A DNA stretch of 64,000 nt from Ornithinibacillus sp. 4-3 (GTDB lineage Bacteria > Bacillota > Bacilli > Bacillales > Amphibacillaceae): assembly GCF_040958695.1 (NCBI RefSeq), contig NZ_CP162599.1, positions 3,444,001 to 3,508,000 of the forward strand, in the 5' to 3' direction. Shown here piece by piece: positions 44,140 to 51,760 of this stretch. The notes beneath the pieces were generated by a model. It saw only the letters and a list, made by a program, of their open reading frames with translations. It searched no databases and had not been told where the DNA came from. The position numbers and the translations under genes were made by a program. The first letter of the stretch is position 1; every line of letters begins with the position of its first letter.

Positions 44140-45153
44140 TTGAAGAAAGCATTTTATTTATGTGTGTTCGTCGTGTTAGCTATTGTTATCTCTGCTTGTA
44201 GTAGTGAGAAAGAAGACAATGACACAAATAAAAAATCTGGAGATGGCAAAAAATTAACACCTGTTACTTTCGTTCTTGATTGGACACCAAATACAAACCA
44301 TACTGGAATTTATGTTGCTAAAGAAAAAGGATTCTTTGAAGAGGAAGGATTAGATGTAGAAATCATACTGCCTGGAGAGGTTGGCTCTAACCAACTTGTC
44401 GCTTCTGGGACAGCAGACTTTGGAGTAAGCTACCAAGAGCGTCTTATTATGGCTCGCCCTGAAGGTCTCCCGCTCGTTTCTATTGCTGCAGTGATTCAAC
44501 ATAACACAGCTGGATATGCGTCACCAGTAGATAAAAACATTCAAACACCGAAAGACTTTGAAGGGAAAAAGTTTGGAGGCATTGGAGTTCCGCTACAAGA
44601 GGCTATGATGCGTTTCATCATGGAAGAAAATGGTGCAGATGTAGAAAAGGTTGATTTTATCAATATTGGACAATCTGATTGGTTTACAGCTATTGAAAGA
44701 GATGTGGACTTCTCTACAGTATTCTACGGCTGGACAGGCATAGAAGCAGGGTTACGTGGGCTGGACATCAATATGATGTATTATATCGACGTTGCAGATG
44801 GGCTTGATTTCTATACACCTGTTTTAGTAACCAGCGAAGATATGATCGAATCAGATCCTGATACTGTGAGAGCATTTATCCATGGAGCTACAAAGGGATA
44901 TGAATTCGCAATAGATAATCCAGAAGCAGCAGCAAATATTTTAATAGAAGCTGAACCCGATTTAGATCCTGAGCTAGTTAAACATAGTCAAGAATGGTTA
45001 GCAGATCGCTACCAAGATGATGCCGAACAATGGGGAATTCAAGAGCTAGAAAGATGGGAGAAGCCTGCTAAATTCCTGCATGAAAATGGTATTGTTGATG
45101 AACTAATTGATTTTGAAAAAGCATTCACAAATGATTTCTTACCTGAAAAGTAA
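44140..45153 (+). CDS. thiY: Thiamine-precursor ABC transporter, substrate-binding lipoprotein
   Basis: A 337-residue lipoprotein of the NMT1/THI5-like family that binds a pyrimidine thiamine precursor (formylaminopyrimidine/HMP type). The signal ends VISAC (Cys20). Family motifs are FVLDWTPNTNHTGIYVAKEK and GTADFGVSYQERL. The start is TTG (44140-44142) behind GGAGGGG. It is the first gene after the TPP riboswitch and shares an operon with a permease and an ATPase; the riboswitch is strong support for the substrate class. Confidence 0.92.
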   Translation: MKKAFYLCVFVVLAIVISACSSEKEDNDTNKKSGDGKKLTPVTFVLDWTPNTNHTGIYVAKEKGFFEEEGLDVEIILPGEVGSNQLVASGTADFGVSYQERLIMARPEGLPLVSIAAVIQHNTAGYASPVDKNIQTPKDFEGKKFGGIGVPLQEAMMRFIMEENGADVEKVDFINIGQSDWFTAIERDVDFSTVFYGWTGIEAGLRGLDINMMYYIDVADGLDFYTPVLVTSEDMIESDPDTVRAFIHGATKGYEFAIDNPEAAANILIEAEPDLDPELVKHSQEWLADRYQDDAEQWGIQELERWEKPAKFLHENGIVDELIDFEKAFTNDFLPEK

Positions 45154-45161
45154 TCAGAATC

Positions 45162-45199
45162 AGGGATTGTTGAGGTCATTTTCAGCAATCCCTTTATTT
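45162..45199 (+). terminator. Hairpin between thiY and thiX
   Basis: AGGGATTGTTGA pairs with TCAGCAATCCCT (one G-U) and is followed by TTATTTAAT. It may lower transcription into thiX and thiZ or protect the thiY message, giving more binding protein than permease. Confidence 0.55.
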
Positions 45200-45240
45200 A
45201 ATGAATTTCATAAAATTATAAAATAGCGTGGTGTTATACA

Positions 45241-46005
45241 ATGATCCTGCAAATAATAAAAAATAGCTGGCGGCCTGTGACTGCAATTATAGTCGTGATT
45301 CTTCTCTGGGAATTAGCAACCCGCATTTTTGATATAGAAAAATGGTTCCTACCTGCTCCTTCTGATATTTGGACAGAATTCACAGAAGTACTTCCCGAGT
45401 TTATGCCACATTTCTATGCATCCCTACAACTTACAACTTCGGGATTCGCTATCGGTGTTTCTGTTGGCTTAATTATCGCTTTGATATTACATACCTTGCC
45501 ACGGGTAAAAGAAACATTCTACCCTTTCTTAATCTTATCGCAGAACATGCCAGTAATTGTTATTGCACCACTACTTGTTATTTGGCTTGGTTTTGGGCCG
45601 TTGCCTAAGCTAATTATTATTACCATTGCCTGTTTCTTCCCAGTAGCAATTTCAGCACTAGGAGGATTTCAACAAACCAATCGAGACCTTGTTTATTATA
45701 TGAAAATGATGGGTGCTACAAGATCACAGCTTTTCTTTAAATTAGAGTTACCTCATGCATTACCATCCATTTTCTCTGGTCTAAAAATTGCTGCAACATA
45801 TAGTGTCATGGCAACAGTTGTGTCTGAATGGCTTGGCGCTCAGAAGGGAATTGGTGTGTTTATTACACTTGCTACCTCCTCTTACCGTACTTCCCGGGTA
45901 TTTATTGCCATAATTATCGCCATGTTACTAAGCCTTGCATTCTTTGGTCTTATCTTATTATTAGAAAGATTAATTATTCGTTGGCAGAAGGGGGAAGAGA
46001 AATAA
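45241..46005 (+). CDS. thiX: Thiamine-precursor ABC transporter, permease
   Basis: A 254-residue BPD-type permease with about six membrane helices. The start WELATRIFDIEKWFLPAPS is typical of the SsuC/TauC/ThiX group. The ATPase-contact loop is in MKMMGATRSQLFFKLELPHA. It overlaps thiZ by one base. Confidence 0.92.
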   Translation: MILQIIKNSWRPVTAIIVVILLWELATRIFDIEKWFLPAPSDIWTEFTEVLPEFMPHFYASLQLTTSGFAIGVSVGLIIALILHTLPRVKETFYPFLILSQNMPVIVIAPLLVIWLGFGPLPKLIIITIACFFPVAISALGGFQQTNRDLVYYMKMMGATRSQLFFKLELPHALPSIFSGLKIAATYSVMATVVSEWLGAQKGIGVFITLATSSYRTSRVFIAIIIAMLLSLAFFGLILLLERLIIRWQKGEEK

Positions 46006-46733
46006 TGAAATTAGAGATACACAATATTCATAAATCATTTGGAGAAAAGCTAGTATTAGAAGGAATCTCCTTTGATGTAAAGGATGGGGAATTCATCTCT
46101 CTTATTGGTCCTTCTGGCAGTGGAAAAAGCACACTATTTAATCTGATCGGTGGATTATTAACTCCAGACACTGGAGATATCTATATGGATGGAGAATCGA
46201 TTATAGGAAAAAGTGGTCATATTAGCTATATGCCACAACAGGCAGCATTATTTCCATGGCGTTCTGTCTTAAAAAATGCATTACTTGGGCAGGAATTGCA
46301 CGGGAGCCAGGATGAAAAGCGAGCTATTCATATGTTAGAAAAAGCAGGAATTGCAGAAGTCATTCATGCATATCCTCATGCTTTATCTGGAGGCATGAAA
46401 CAACGAGTTGCTTTTATTCGTGCGTTACTGAGTCCGCAAGCGTTTATGTGCTTAGACGAGCCATTCTCTGCCCTAGATGAATTTACTCGATTAGAAATGC
46501 AAAAATGGCTCCTTTCCACTTGGGATCAATTCGATAAATCTGTACTATTCATCACCCATAATATTGATGAGGCATTATTTCTATCAGATAAGATTGTTAT
46601 CTTGTCTACAAATCCAGCTCAAGTTAAAGAAATTATTCAGGTCCCCTTTGCACGACCTCGCAATGAGGAGCTTTTGCTTTCTGCTGACTTTTTAGAATGG
46701 AAAAAGTATGTTATGGGAGCGGTTCAAGCGTAA
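46005..46733 (+). CDS. thiZ: Thiamine-precursor ABC transporter, ATPase
   Basis: A 242-residue ATP-binding protein with Walker A (GPSGSGKST), Q-loop (YMPQQAALFPWRS), signature (ALSGGMKQRVAFIRAL), Walker B (FMCLDEPFSALDE) and switch His (FITHNIDEAL). The frame is open far upstream inside thiX, but the ATG at 46005 overlaps the thiX stop and follows AAGGGGGAAG. It powers the ThiXY uptake system. Confidence 0.93.
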   Translation: MKLEIHNIHKSFGEKLVLEGISFDVKDGEFISLIGPSGSGKSTLFNLIGGLLTPDTGDIYMDGESIIGKSGHISYMPQQAALFPWRSVLKNALLGQELHGSQDEKRAIHMLEKAGIAEVIHAYPHALSGGMKQRVAFIRALLSPQAFMCLDEPFSALDEFTRLEMQKWLLSTWDQFDKSVLFITHNIDEALFLSDKIVILSTNPAQVKEIIQVPFARPRNEELLLSADFLEWKKYVMGAVQA

Positions 46734-46803
46734 AACGTATCTAATTCATACCGCTTACTTCCTTAGAACATAAGAATAAAGTTAGCCAATATTTTTCCGC
46801 TCA

Positions 46804-46832
46804 TTGAGTGGTACATACGGTTATGCTAAAAT
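46804..46832 (+). promoter_or_regulatory. Sigma-A-like promoter of the c-subunit-like gene
   Basis: TTGAGT (46804-46809) and TAAAAT (46827-46832) are 17 bases apart, 34 bases before the start codon at 46867. Confidence 0.55.
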
Positions 46833-46866
46833 TACTTATATATTCTTATATCAAAGGAGGTAATTT

Positions 46867-47268
46867 ATGAGCCCTTATATATTTGTTGCAGCCACGCTAC
46901 TAGCTGCCCTTCCGATTCTACTTATATTTAAAATTTCTATAGAACGAATAAAAGAGAATCCTGAAGCTGTAATGAAAGTACAAACACAATTTTTTATTTG
47001 GGTGGCACTTGCCGAAGTTATTCCTTTACTTTTAATCATCTATGGAATGATGAATCTTCAATCTGGAAATGGCATTGAAGCACTATATGTCCCTGCAATT
47101 ATTATCTTTTTAACAATTGGCTTTGCAACCCTCTTTATTATTTTACAAAGGTTTTTCGATGTTACAGAAGAATCAAAAAATCTCATACAAACATTTTCCT
47201 TTTTAGGAATAGCAATGGCTAATGCAATTCCATTTGTTTGTATTATAGGATTATTTATGATGATATAA
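46867..47268 (+). CDS. Four-helix membrane protein resembling a duplicated ATP synthase c subunit
   Basis: A 133-residue, very hydrophobic protein with four helices. Residues around 30-60 (ERIKENPEAVMKVQ then FFIWVALAEVIPLLLII) look like the loop and second helix of an F-type c subunit, including a Glu in the place of the ion-binding carboxylate. The second half repeats the pattern (VTEESKNLIQTFSFLGIAMA then NAIPFVCIIGLFMM) but with Asn where the first has Glu. So it reads as a tandem c-type hairpin with one active site. It is monocistronic with a strong AAAGGAGG site and is 13 kb from the ATP synthase operon. Function is unknown. Confidence 0.75.
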   Translation: MSPYIFVAATLLAALPILLIFKISIERIKENPEAVMKVQTQFFIWVALAEVIPLLLIIYGMMNLQSGNGIEALYVPAIIIFLTIGFATLFIILQRFFDVTEESKNLIQTFSFLGIAMANAIPFVCIIGLFMMI

Positions 47269-47275
47269 CAGCAAG

Positions 47276-47317
47276 CTTGTAAATAGGTGTTATAAAGCGC
47301 CTATTTACAAGTTTTTT
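47276..47317 (+). terminator. Terminator of the c-subunit-like gene
   Basis: CTTGTAAATAGG and CCTATTTACAAG arms are followed by TTTTTT. Confidence 0.85.
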
Positions 47318-47392
47318 CATTGTAGCGTTATTTTATTGGGGATACTATAATAGTGAATACGTTTTATGTTCGAAAAGAGAGGTGTGAATCAG

Positions 47393-48136
47393 ATGGATGG
47401 TTCTCGAGATATCGCAAAGGTTAGCATGCTTGCAGGGAAAATTATGCTAGAAAGTGGTGCGGAAACACATCGTGTCGAGGATACAATGACACGTATTGCA
47501 ACAGCTTATGGTCTAACAGATGCTCAAAGCTTTGCTATGCCTACAGGAATTAATTTTTCGACTTCGTTTGCAGAAGCATCTAATTTGATGCGAATTTCTA
47601 ATCGTTCAACAGATCTCCATAAAATTGCTGAAGTAAATGATATATCACGACAGATTGCTGCTGGTGAGCTCACTTTAACAGAAGCATTAAAAGCATTGCA
47701 AGCTTTAGAAAAAACTGATCTGTCTTTTCCCAAATGGCTACAAATTCTTGCAGCAGCAGCATTAAGTAGCTGTTTTGCAATTATGTTTGGTGGTAATTGG
47801 GCAGATTTCATACCTACATTTATCACTGGTGGAATTGGCTTTTGGATGATGCTGATTGTACTTCACTTTGTTGAAATTCGTTTTATTGCTGATTTTGCTG
47901 CATCATTCTTAATTGGAATTCTAGCAATTATCTTTATTCAAACTGGTTTAGGTGTGGAAATAGATAAGATTATTATTGGTGCAGTCATGCCATTAGTTCC
48001 TGGACTGCCAATCACAAATGCTGTACGTGATTTACTCGCTGGCCATCTTGTAGCAGGTGTTTCCAAAGGAGTAGAAGCATTGCTAACAGCGTTTGCTATT
48101 GGTGCAGGAATTGCTGTATGTTTTGCAATTTTTTAA
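47393..48136 (+). CDS. Threonine/serine exporter family protein, large part (DUF1212/ThrE N-terminal type)
   Basis: A 247-residue membrane protein. The soluble N-terminal third holds the family pattern AGKIMLESGAETHRVEDTM and FAMPTGINFS. Five hydrophobic helices follow, with VMPLVPGLPITNAVRDLL as the re-entrant motif. The open frame starts at 47366, but AGAGGTG points to ATG 47393. It forms a split ThrE/YjjPB-type exporter with the next gene, 15 bases away. Confidence 0.87.
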   Translation: MDGSRDIAKVSMLAGKIMLESGAETHRVEDTMTRIATAYGLTDAQSFAMPTGINFSTSFAEASNLMRISNRSTDLHKIAEVNDISRQIAAGELTLTEALKALQALEKTDLSFPKWLQILAAAALSSCFAIMFGGNWADFIPTFITGGIGFWMMLIVLHFVEIRFIADFAASFLIGILAIIFIQTGLGVEIDKIIIGAVMPLVPGLPITNAVRDLLAGHLVAGVSKGVEALLTAFAIGAGIAVCFAIF

Positions 48137-48151
48137 AGGAGGTCACACAGG

Positions 48152-48592
48152 ATGCTAATTATTGCTCAATTAATAACGAGCTTTATTGCTTCAGCAGGCT
48201 TTGCAATCTTATTTAATTCCCCACGTCAAGTCTTAGCACAATGTGGACTTGTTGGAATGTGCGGCTGGATTTTATATTATTATTTAACATCTGTAAATCA
48301 AATGGATGTTGTTGCTGCAACTGTTATTGCTGCAATACTTGTTGGAATTCTAAGTAGATTATGTGCGGTTTATTTTAAAAAACCAATTCTAATTTTTTAT
48401 GTGGCTGGAATTATTCCATTGGTTCCTGGTGGCATTGCTTATCACGCTATGCGAAATTTTGTCGAAAACGATTATTTGTCAGGTGTACAATTATCCGCAA
48501 AAGTTATTTTATTATCAGGCGGAATTGCTCTAGGATTAATGTTCTCTGAAGTAGCTTATAAAATCATCCAAAAAGCAAAAAAGCAGATATAA
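48152..48592 (+). CDS. Threonine/serine exporter family protein, small part (YjjB/ThrE C-terminal type)
   Basis: A 146-residue membrane protein with about five helices. The motif GIIPLVPGGIAYHAMRNFV mirrors the one in the larger partner upstream. The ATG at 48152 follows AAAGGAGG. In E. coli the YjjP/YjjB pair exports succinate and in Corynebacterium the fused ThrE exports threonine; the substrate here is open. Confidence 0.86.
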   Translation: MLIIAQLITSFIASAGFAILFNSPRQVLAQCGLVGMCGWILYYYLTSVNQMDVVAATVIAAILVGILSRLCAVYFKKPILIFYVAGIIPLVPGGIAYHAMRNFVENDYLSGVQLSAKVILLSGGIALGLMFSEVAYKIIQKAKKQI

Positions 48593-48642
48593 AAGAAGCT
48601 CCTGTCTCCATTCTAAAATTAAAATGGGATAGAAGCTTCTTT
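48592..48642. terminator. Bidirectional terminator between the exporter pair and comK
   Basis: AAAGAAGCT and AGCTTCTTT arms enclose further pairing around CCATT/AATGG. It ends both converging transcripts. Confidence 0.75.
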
Positions 48643-48644
48643 GT

Positions 48645-49127
48645 TTATAGGCTGTAGCCAAAAATATTTTCTCGATGGAAAGCAGCAATTAGTTGACTTG
48701 TTTTTTTGTACTGCTGATCTAATGTTCTTTCTGAAATAGAAATATGTAAATTAGTTCCATCTTGAAAATGAATATATGTAAGCTCATCCACTTGTTTGAA
48801 AAAATCGATATGATAATATGAAAGCCATACACATTGAGGATTTCTTGGAGATGTGGTCGGAAATAAATAGATTCCCAATGATGGGTTCACTGAAATAGGT
48901 AATTTGCTATTTGTTCGTAATACATGACGTGCCGCTGTTTCTCTTCCTTCCATTGATGAGTGATTCTTCATACAATTATACGAAATAATTTGTCTAGGAG
49001 AATGGATAGAATTAGATTCTCCTTCAGAATGGAAAATTTTTGAACGATAATGCCCACTAGAATTTGCGATAATTGCTTTTGTGTTTTTGGTAATAATATA
49101 CATTGTAGCATTTGTTATGATACTCAA
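48645..49127 (-). CDS. comK: Competence transcription factor ComK
   Basis: A 160-residue ComK homologue, the master activator of DNA uptake genes that binds paired AAAA-N5-TTTT boxes. Family landmarks are ETAARHVLRTNSKLPISVNP, the GIYLFPTTSP block, CVWLSYYHI and a C-terminal SERTLDQQYKKTSQLIAAF. The start is TTG (49125-49127) behind GGAGGG. It is monocistronic. I could not identify clear ComK boxes upstream. The C-terminal tail, where ClpCP-directed proteolysis acts in B. subtilis, appears short here. Confidence 0.9.
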   Translation of the reverse strand: MSIITNATMYIITKNTKAIIANSSGHYRSKIFHSEGESNSIHSPRQIISYNCMKNHSSMEGRETAARHVLRTNSKLPISVNPSLGIYLFPTTSPRNPQCVWLSYYHIDFFKQVDELTYIHFQDGTNLHISISERTLDQQYKKTSQLIAAFHRENIFGYSL

Positions 49128-49265
49128 TTCTTTCCCTCCATTTTATTATAATATAGTTCTATTTTACTACTTGAACAATTTAAATTCCAGGAAAATATTC
49201 TCATTTGTTAGAATTTTTTACTTCTTTAGAAAAGTATATATACAATTTGATTTATAATGCAAAAA

Positions 49266-49292
49266 CAACGATATCTTATTTCAATATCGTTG
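49266..49292 (-). terminator. Terminator of the small lipoprotein gene
   Basis: ACAACGATAT and ATATCGTTGT arms are followed on the minus strand by a T-run. Confidence 0.75.
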
Positions 49293-49312
49293 TCTCTACT
49301 TCATCCACTAAA

Positions 49313-49573
49313 TTAGCGTGTGGTATTATCATTTTCAGTATCGTTATTGTTGTTATTGTTACCATTATTATTATCGTTATTTAAGTCTTCATCTGGCTGA
49401 CGATTATTTTCATACACATCATTGTTCAAATCGCCATTGTCATCATTTAATGGTACATCCTGTCTTGGTTCCTCTAGATCTCTATTGTCGTCCATGTTAT
49501 CTCTTTCCATGACATTACATCCTGCAGCAACCAACATTGTGATAAGTAGTAAAAACAATAATTTTTTCTTCAA
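49313..49573 (-). CDS. Small Asn/Asp-rich lipoprotein
   Basis: An 86-residue lipoprotein. The frame opens at 49630, but GGAGG (49581-49585) lies 7 bases before TTG 49573, which starts a proper signal peptide ending LVAAGC (Cys19). The remaining ~67 residues are almost only Asp, Asn, Glu, Arg and Thr and end in a long Asn/Asp run; no fold is expected. It may coat the outer membrane face or bind cations. The family is not recognised. Confidence 0.65.
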   Translation of the reverse strand: MKKKLLFLLLITMLVAAGCNVMERDNMDDNRDLEEPRQDVPLNDDNGDLNNDVYENNRQPDEDLNNDNNNGNNNNNNDTENDNTTR

Positions 49574-49673
49574 GATTTTCCCTCCTTTCATTATACACAA
49601 TGTTAGCTTATCCATTATGACGACCATCATTCTCTTTTAAAAATTTTATTACTAAAAAATTTAAAATAAAAAA

Positions 49674-49720
49674 TCCCTTTTGAGTAGACAAATTTTAAAA
49701 ATCTGTCTACCCAAAAGGGA
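49674..49720 (-). terminator. Terminator of fabZ
   Basis: TCCCTTTTGAGTAGACA pairs with TGTCTACCCAAAAGGGA and is followed on the minus strand by TTTTTTATTTT. Confidence 0.85.
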
Positions 49721-49730
49721 ATAGCTTTAT

Positions 49731-50150
49731 TTATTTAATTGCAAACATAATTTCTGCTTCACAAGCAAGCTCACCATTTACTGTTGCAATACCTTTTCCT
49801 TTACCAATAGGTCCCTTAACACGTGTGATTTCAACTTCTAAATGCAATTGATCACCTGGGACAACTTGACGTTTAAAACGACATTTATCTAATCCTGCTA
49901 AAAAGCCAATTTTTCCTTTGTTTTCTTCCATATGTAACATACCAATTGCTCCAACTTGAGCTAATGCCTCAATAATTAATACACCTGGCATTACTGCATA
50001 CTCTGGAAAGTGTCCTTGAAAGAATGGTTCATTTGCTGTTACATTTTTAATTGCAACGACACGCTTTCCTTCTTCCATCTCTAACACTCTATCAACTAAT
50101 AGGAAAGGATAGCGGTGTGGAATAACTTCTTTAATTTCTTGAATGTCCAT
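49731..50150 (-). CDS. fabZ: 3-hydroxyacyl-[acyl-carrier-protein] dehydratase FabZ
   Basis: A 139-residue hot-dog-fold enzyme that dehydrates 3-hydroxyacyl-ACP in fatty-acid elongation. The catalytic His47 and Glu61 are in [20 protein letters not shown]. The ATG at 50148-50150 follows GGAGGG. In B. subtilis the gene (ywpB) is likewise near mbl and flhOP. Confidence 0.95.
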   Translation of the reverse strand: MDIQEIKEVIPHRYPFLLVDRVLEMEEGKRVVAIKNVTANEPFFQGHFPEYAVMPGVLIIEALAQVGAIGMLHMEENKGKIGFLAGLDKCRFKRQVVPGDQLHLEVEITRVKGPIGKGKGIATVNGELACEAEIMFAIK

Positions 50151-50198
50151 TTGATTCCCTCCAAATTTTCTACATTGTTCTTATATTATAACAAAAAC

Positions 50199-50224
50199 GT
50201 TTAAACTTTAGGGAGAAAGGTTAT
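50199..50224 (+). promoter_or_regulatory. Possible sigma-B-type stress promoter
   Basis: GTTTAA (50199-50204), a 14-base spacer and GGTTAT (50219-50224) resemble the sigma-B consensus GTTTAA-N12-14-GGGTAT, about 65 bases before the small membrane gene at 50289. One mismatch; tentative. Confidence 0.4.
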
Positions 50225-50288
50225 TATGATGATAAATACATACATCTAGAATATATCGCTATGTTGTATAAAAAAGGAGGACAAGAAT

Positions 50289-50438
50289 ATGCTTTGGACA
50301 CTATTCGTTATTTTACTAATTCTTTGGATACTTGGATTTAGTTTCAAAATTCTTGGTGGGTTTGTCCATATTTTATTAGTAATTGCATTAATTGTTCTTA
50401 TTATTCGATTAGTAACAGGCAGAAATCCTGCTCCCTAG
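50289..50438 (+). CDS. Small membrane protein, lmo0937 family
   Basis: A 49-residue protein whose sequence starts MLWTLFVILLILWILGF and continues with GGFVHILLVIALIVLII, two short hydrophobic helices, as in the lmo0937-like membrane proteins of Listeria and Bacillus. The ATG at 50289 follows AAAGGAGGAC. It has its own terminator and a possible sigma-B promoter. Related genes are often stress-induced; function is unknown. Confidence 0.8.
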   Translation: MLWTLFVILLILWILGFSFKILGGFVHILLVIALIVLIIRLVTGRNPAP

Positions 50439-50450
50439 GTAATAAAGCGG

Positions 50451-50490
50451 AGAGGGATTGCTAGAAAATATTTTCTGGCAATCCCTCTCT
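50451..50490. terminator. Terminator after the small membrane gene
   Basis: AGAGGGATTGC and GCAATCCCTCT arms have further internal pairing (GAAAATATTTTC). T's follow on the right; it may also serve the converging gene at 50527. Confidence 0.75.
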
Positions 50491-50526
50491 TTGAATCTAT
50501 TCGTCTTTATCGCACAAGGAGTTTCA

Positions 50527-50868
50527 TTACTCTTCCTTTTTCACAAAATCAATGATATGTTGCCACGTTTCCTTTAAAAGCACATCTGTCGGATTACCGT
50601 CTCCTATAATCCCATAGCCTACCATAGCGCCTAAAACTAAAGCTGTTGCACAAAGTGCCAAAATGATAATAATTCTTAAAGTTATCGGGAATATTCTTCG
50701 TCTTGGCTTCTTTAGCTTTTTTTTGCGCTTTGATTTTTCTTGCTTCTTATTTTTCGTAGCATTTGTTTTTGGTTCATCGTTAGGGTTCTTCACTGCTTTT
50801 TGATTTTGCTGTTTTAATTCAACCCTCGACTTCGTTCCTACATTACCATTTGATTGTTTTGTAGCCAT
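50527..50868 (-). CDS. EpuA-family membrane protein (mislabelled RNA polymerase beta in databases)
   Basis: A 113-residue protein. The first ~60 residues are a Lys/Arg/Asn-rich cytosolic part. One membrane helix (about 64-86, LRIIIILALCATALVLGAMV) follows, and the conserved tail GYGIIGDGNP with KETWQHIIDFV ends it. This is the EpuA family, often annotated as DNA-directed RNA polymerase subunit beta although it is not RpoB. It follows flhP on the same strand. The role is unknown. The ATG at 50866-50868 follows AAGGAG. Confidence 0.8.
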   Translation of the reverse strand: MATKQSNGNVGTKSRVELKQQNQKAVKNPNDEPKTNATKNKKQEKSKRKKKLKKPRRRIFPITLRIIIILALCATALVLGAMVGYGIIGDGNPTDVLLKETWQHIIDFVKKEE

Positions 50869-50921
50869 AATTGTTTCTCCTTAATCTAAACTATTTCATG
50901 TCCTAGAACAGACAAAATGGA

Positions 50922-51749
50922 TTATCTTAATTGATTCACAAGCCCCATCATCTGATCTGCCATTGAAATAGTTCGTGCGTTAAACTGGTACGATCTCTGT
51001 GTATTGATCATTTCGGTCATCTGCTCCGCCATATCAACATTTGAACTTTCAAGTGTACCGCTTTGCACTAAATTGTTACCATTCCCTACTTGCTCAAGAA
51101 TGGTATCTATGTTTTCTGTCAAAAGTATTTCATCTGGAATACGGAATAAATTATCTCCCGCAGCTTCTAAGAGCCTTGGTTTATGAGCTTCATATATTTG
51201 TAGAGAATCTACATTTTCTGTATTATCTCCACGCTTCACTATGATATTCCCGTCTGACAAAATATTAATCGAATCAAATCCAGCATCGATCTCAATTCTT
51301 CCGTTTCGCCCTAAAACAGGATTCCCATCAGCTGTTGTTAACATCACTGAGTCATTTCGAATTGGCTGCAAATAAAAACTACCATCACGTGTATACTGAA
51401 TTTCCGATTGGTTATTTTGGATAACCTCAACAGTAAATAAATGGCTTTCATTTATTAATGCTGTATCTAAATCTCTATCAGTAGTTTGTAATGCCCCACT
51501 AGAAAGATTCGAATTAATGGAACCTAATTTTGCTCCAGTACCTACTCGAATACCATCAGGTGTTACTCTAGCCAATGCATTAGAAGGATGTGTCATATTA
51601 TTTATTTGTTGGAATAAGAGTGAAGAAAACTCTACTTGACGACTTTTATAGCCTGTTGTTTGACTATTAGCCAAGTTATTCCCTATCACATCTAATTTAT
51701 TTTGTAGCTGCCCCATTGTGACTGCTGCTTGAACCATCATTTGTGACAT
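50922..51749 (-). CDS. flhP: Flagellar hook-basal body protein FlhP
   Basis: A 275-residue FlgG/FlhP-type rod-hook protein. The N-terminal rod signature LQNKLDVIGNNLANSQTTGY and the C-terminal SNVDMAEQMTEMINTQRSYQ are both complete. The ATG at 51747-51749 follows GGAGGAG, 11 bases after flhO. FlhO and FlhP build the distal rod in B. subtilis. Confidence 0.93.
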   Translation of the reverse strand: MSQMMVQAAVTMGQLQNKLDVIGNNLANSQTTGYKSRQVEFSSLLFQQINNMTHPSNALARVTPDGIRVGTGAKLGSINSNLSSGALQTTDRDLDTALINESHLFTVEVIQNNQSEIQYTRDGSFYLQPIRNDSVMLTTADGNPVLGRNGRIEIDAGFDSINILSDGNIIVKRGDNTENVDSLQIYEAHKPRLLEAAGDNLFRIPDEILLTENIDTILEQVGNGNNLVQSGTLESSNVDMAEQMTEMINTQRSYQFNARTISMADQMMGLVNQLR

Positions 51750-51760
51750 GAAACTCCTCC

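Noticed and set aside
49319..49392. AT-rich trinucleotide repeat
   Set aside because: It encodes the Asn/Asp run of the small lipoprotein; not a separate element.
50527..50868. RNA polymerase beta subunit label
   Set aside because: The protein is only 113 residues with a membrane helix; the common database name is a misnomer for the EpuA family.
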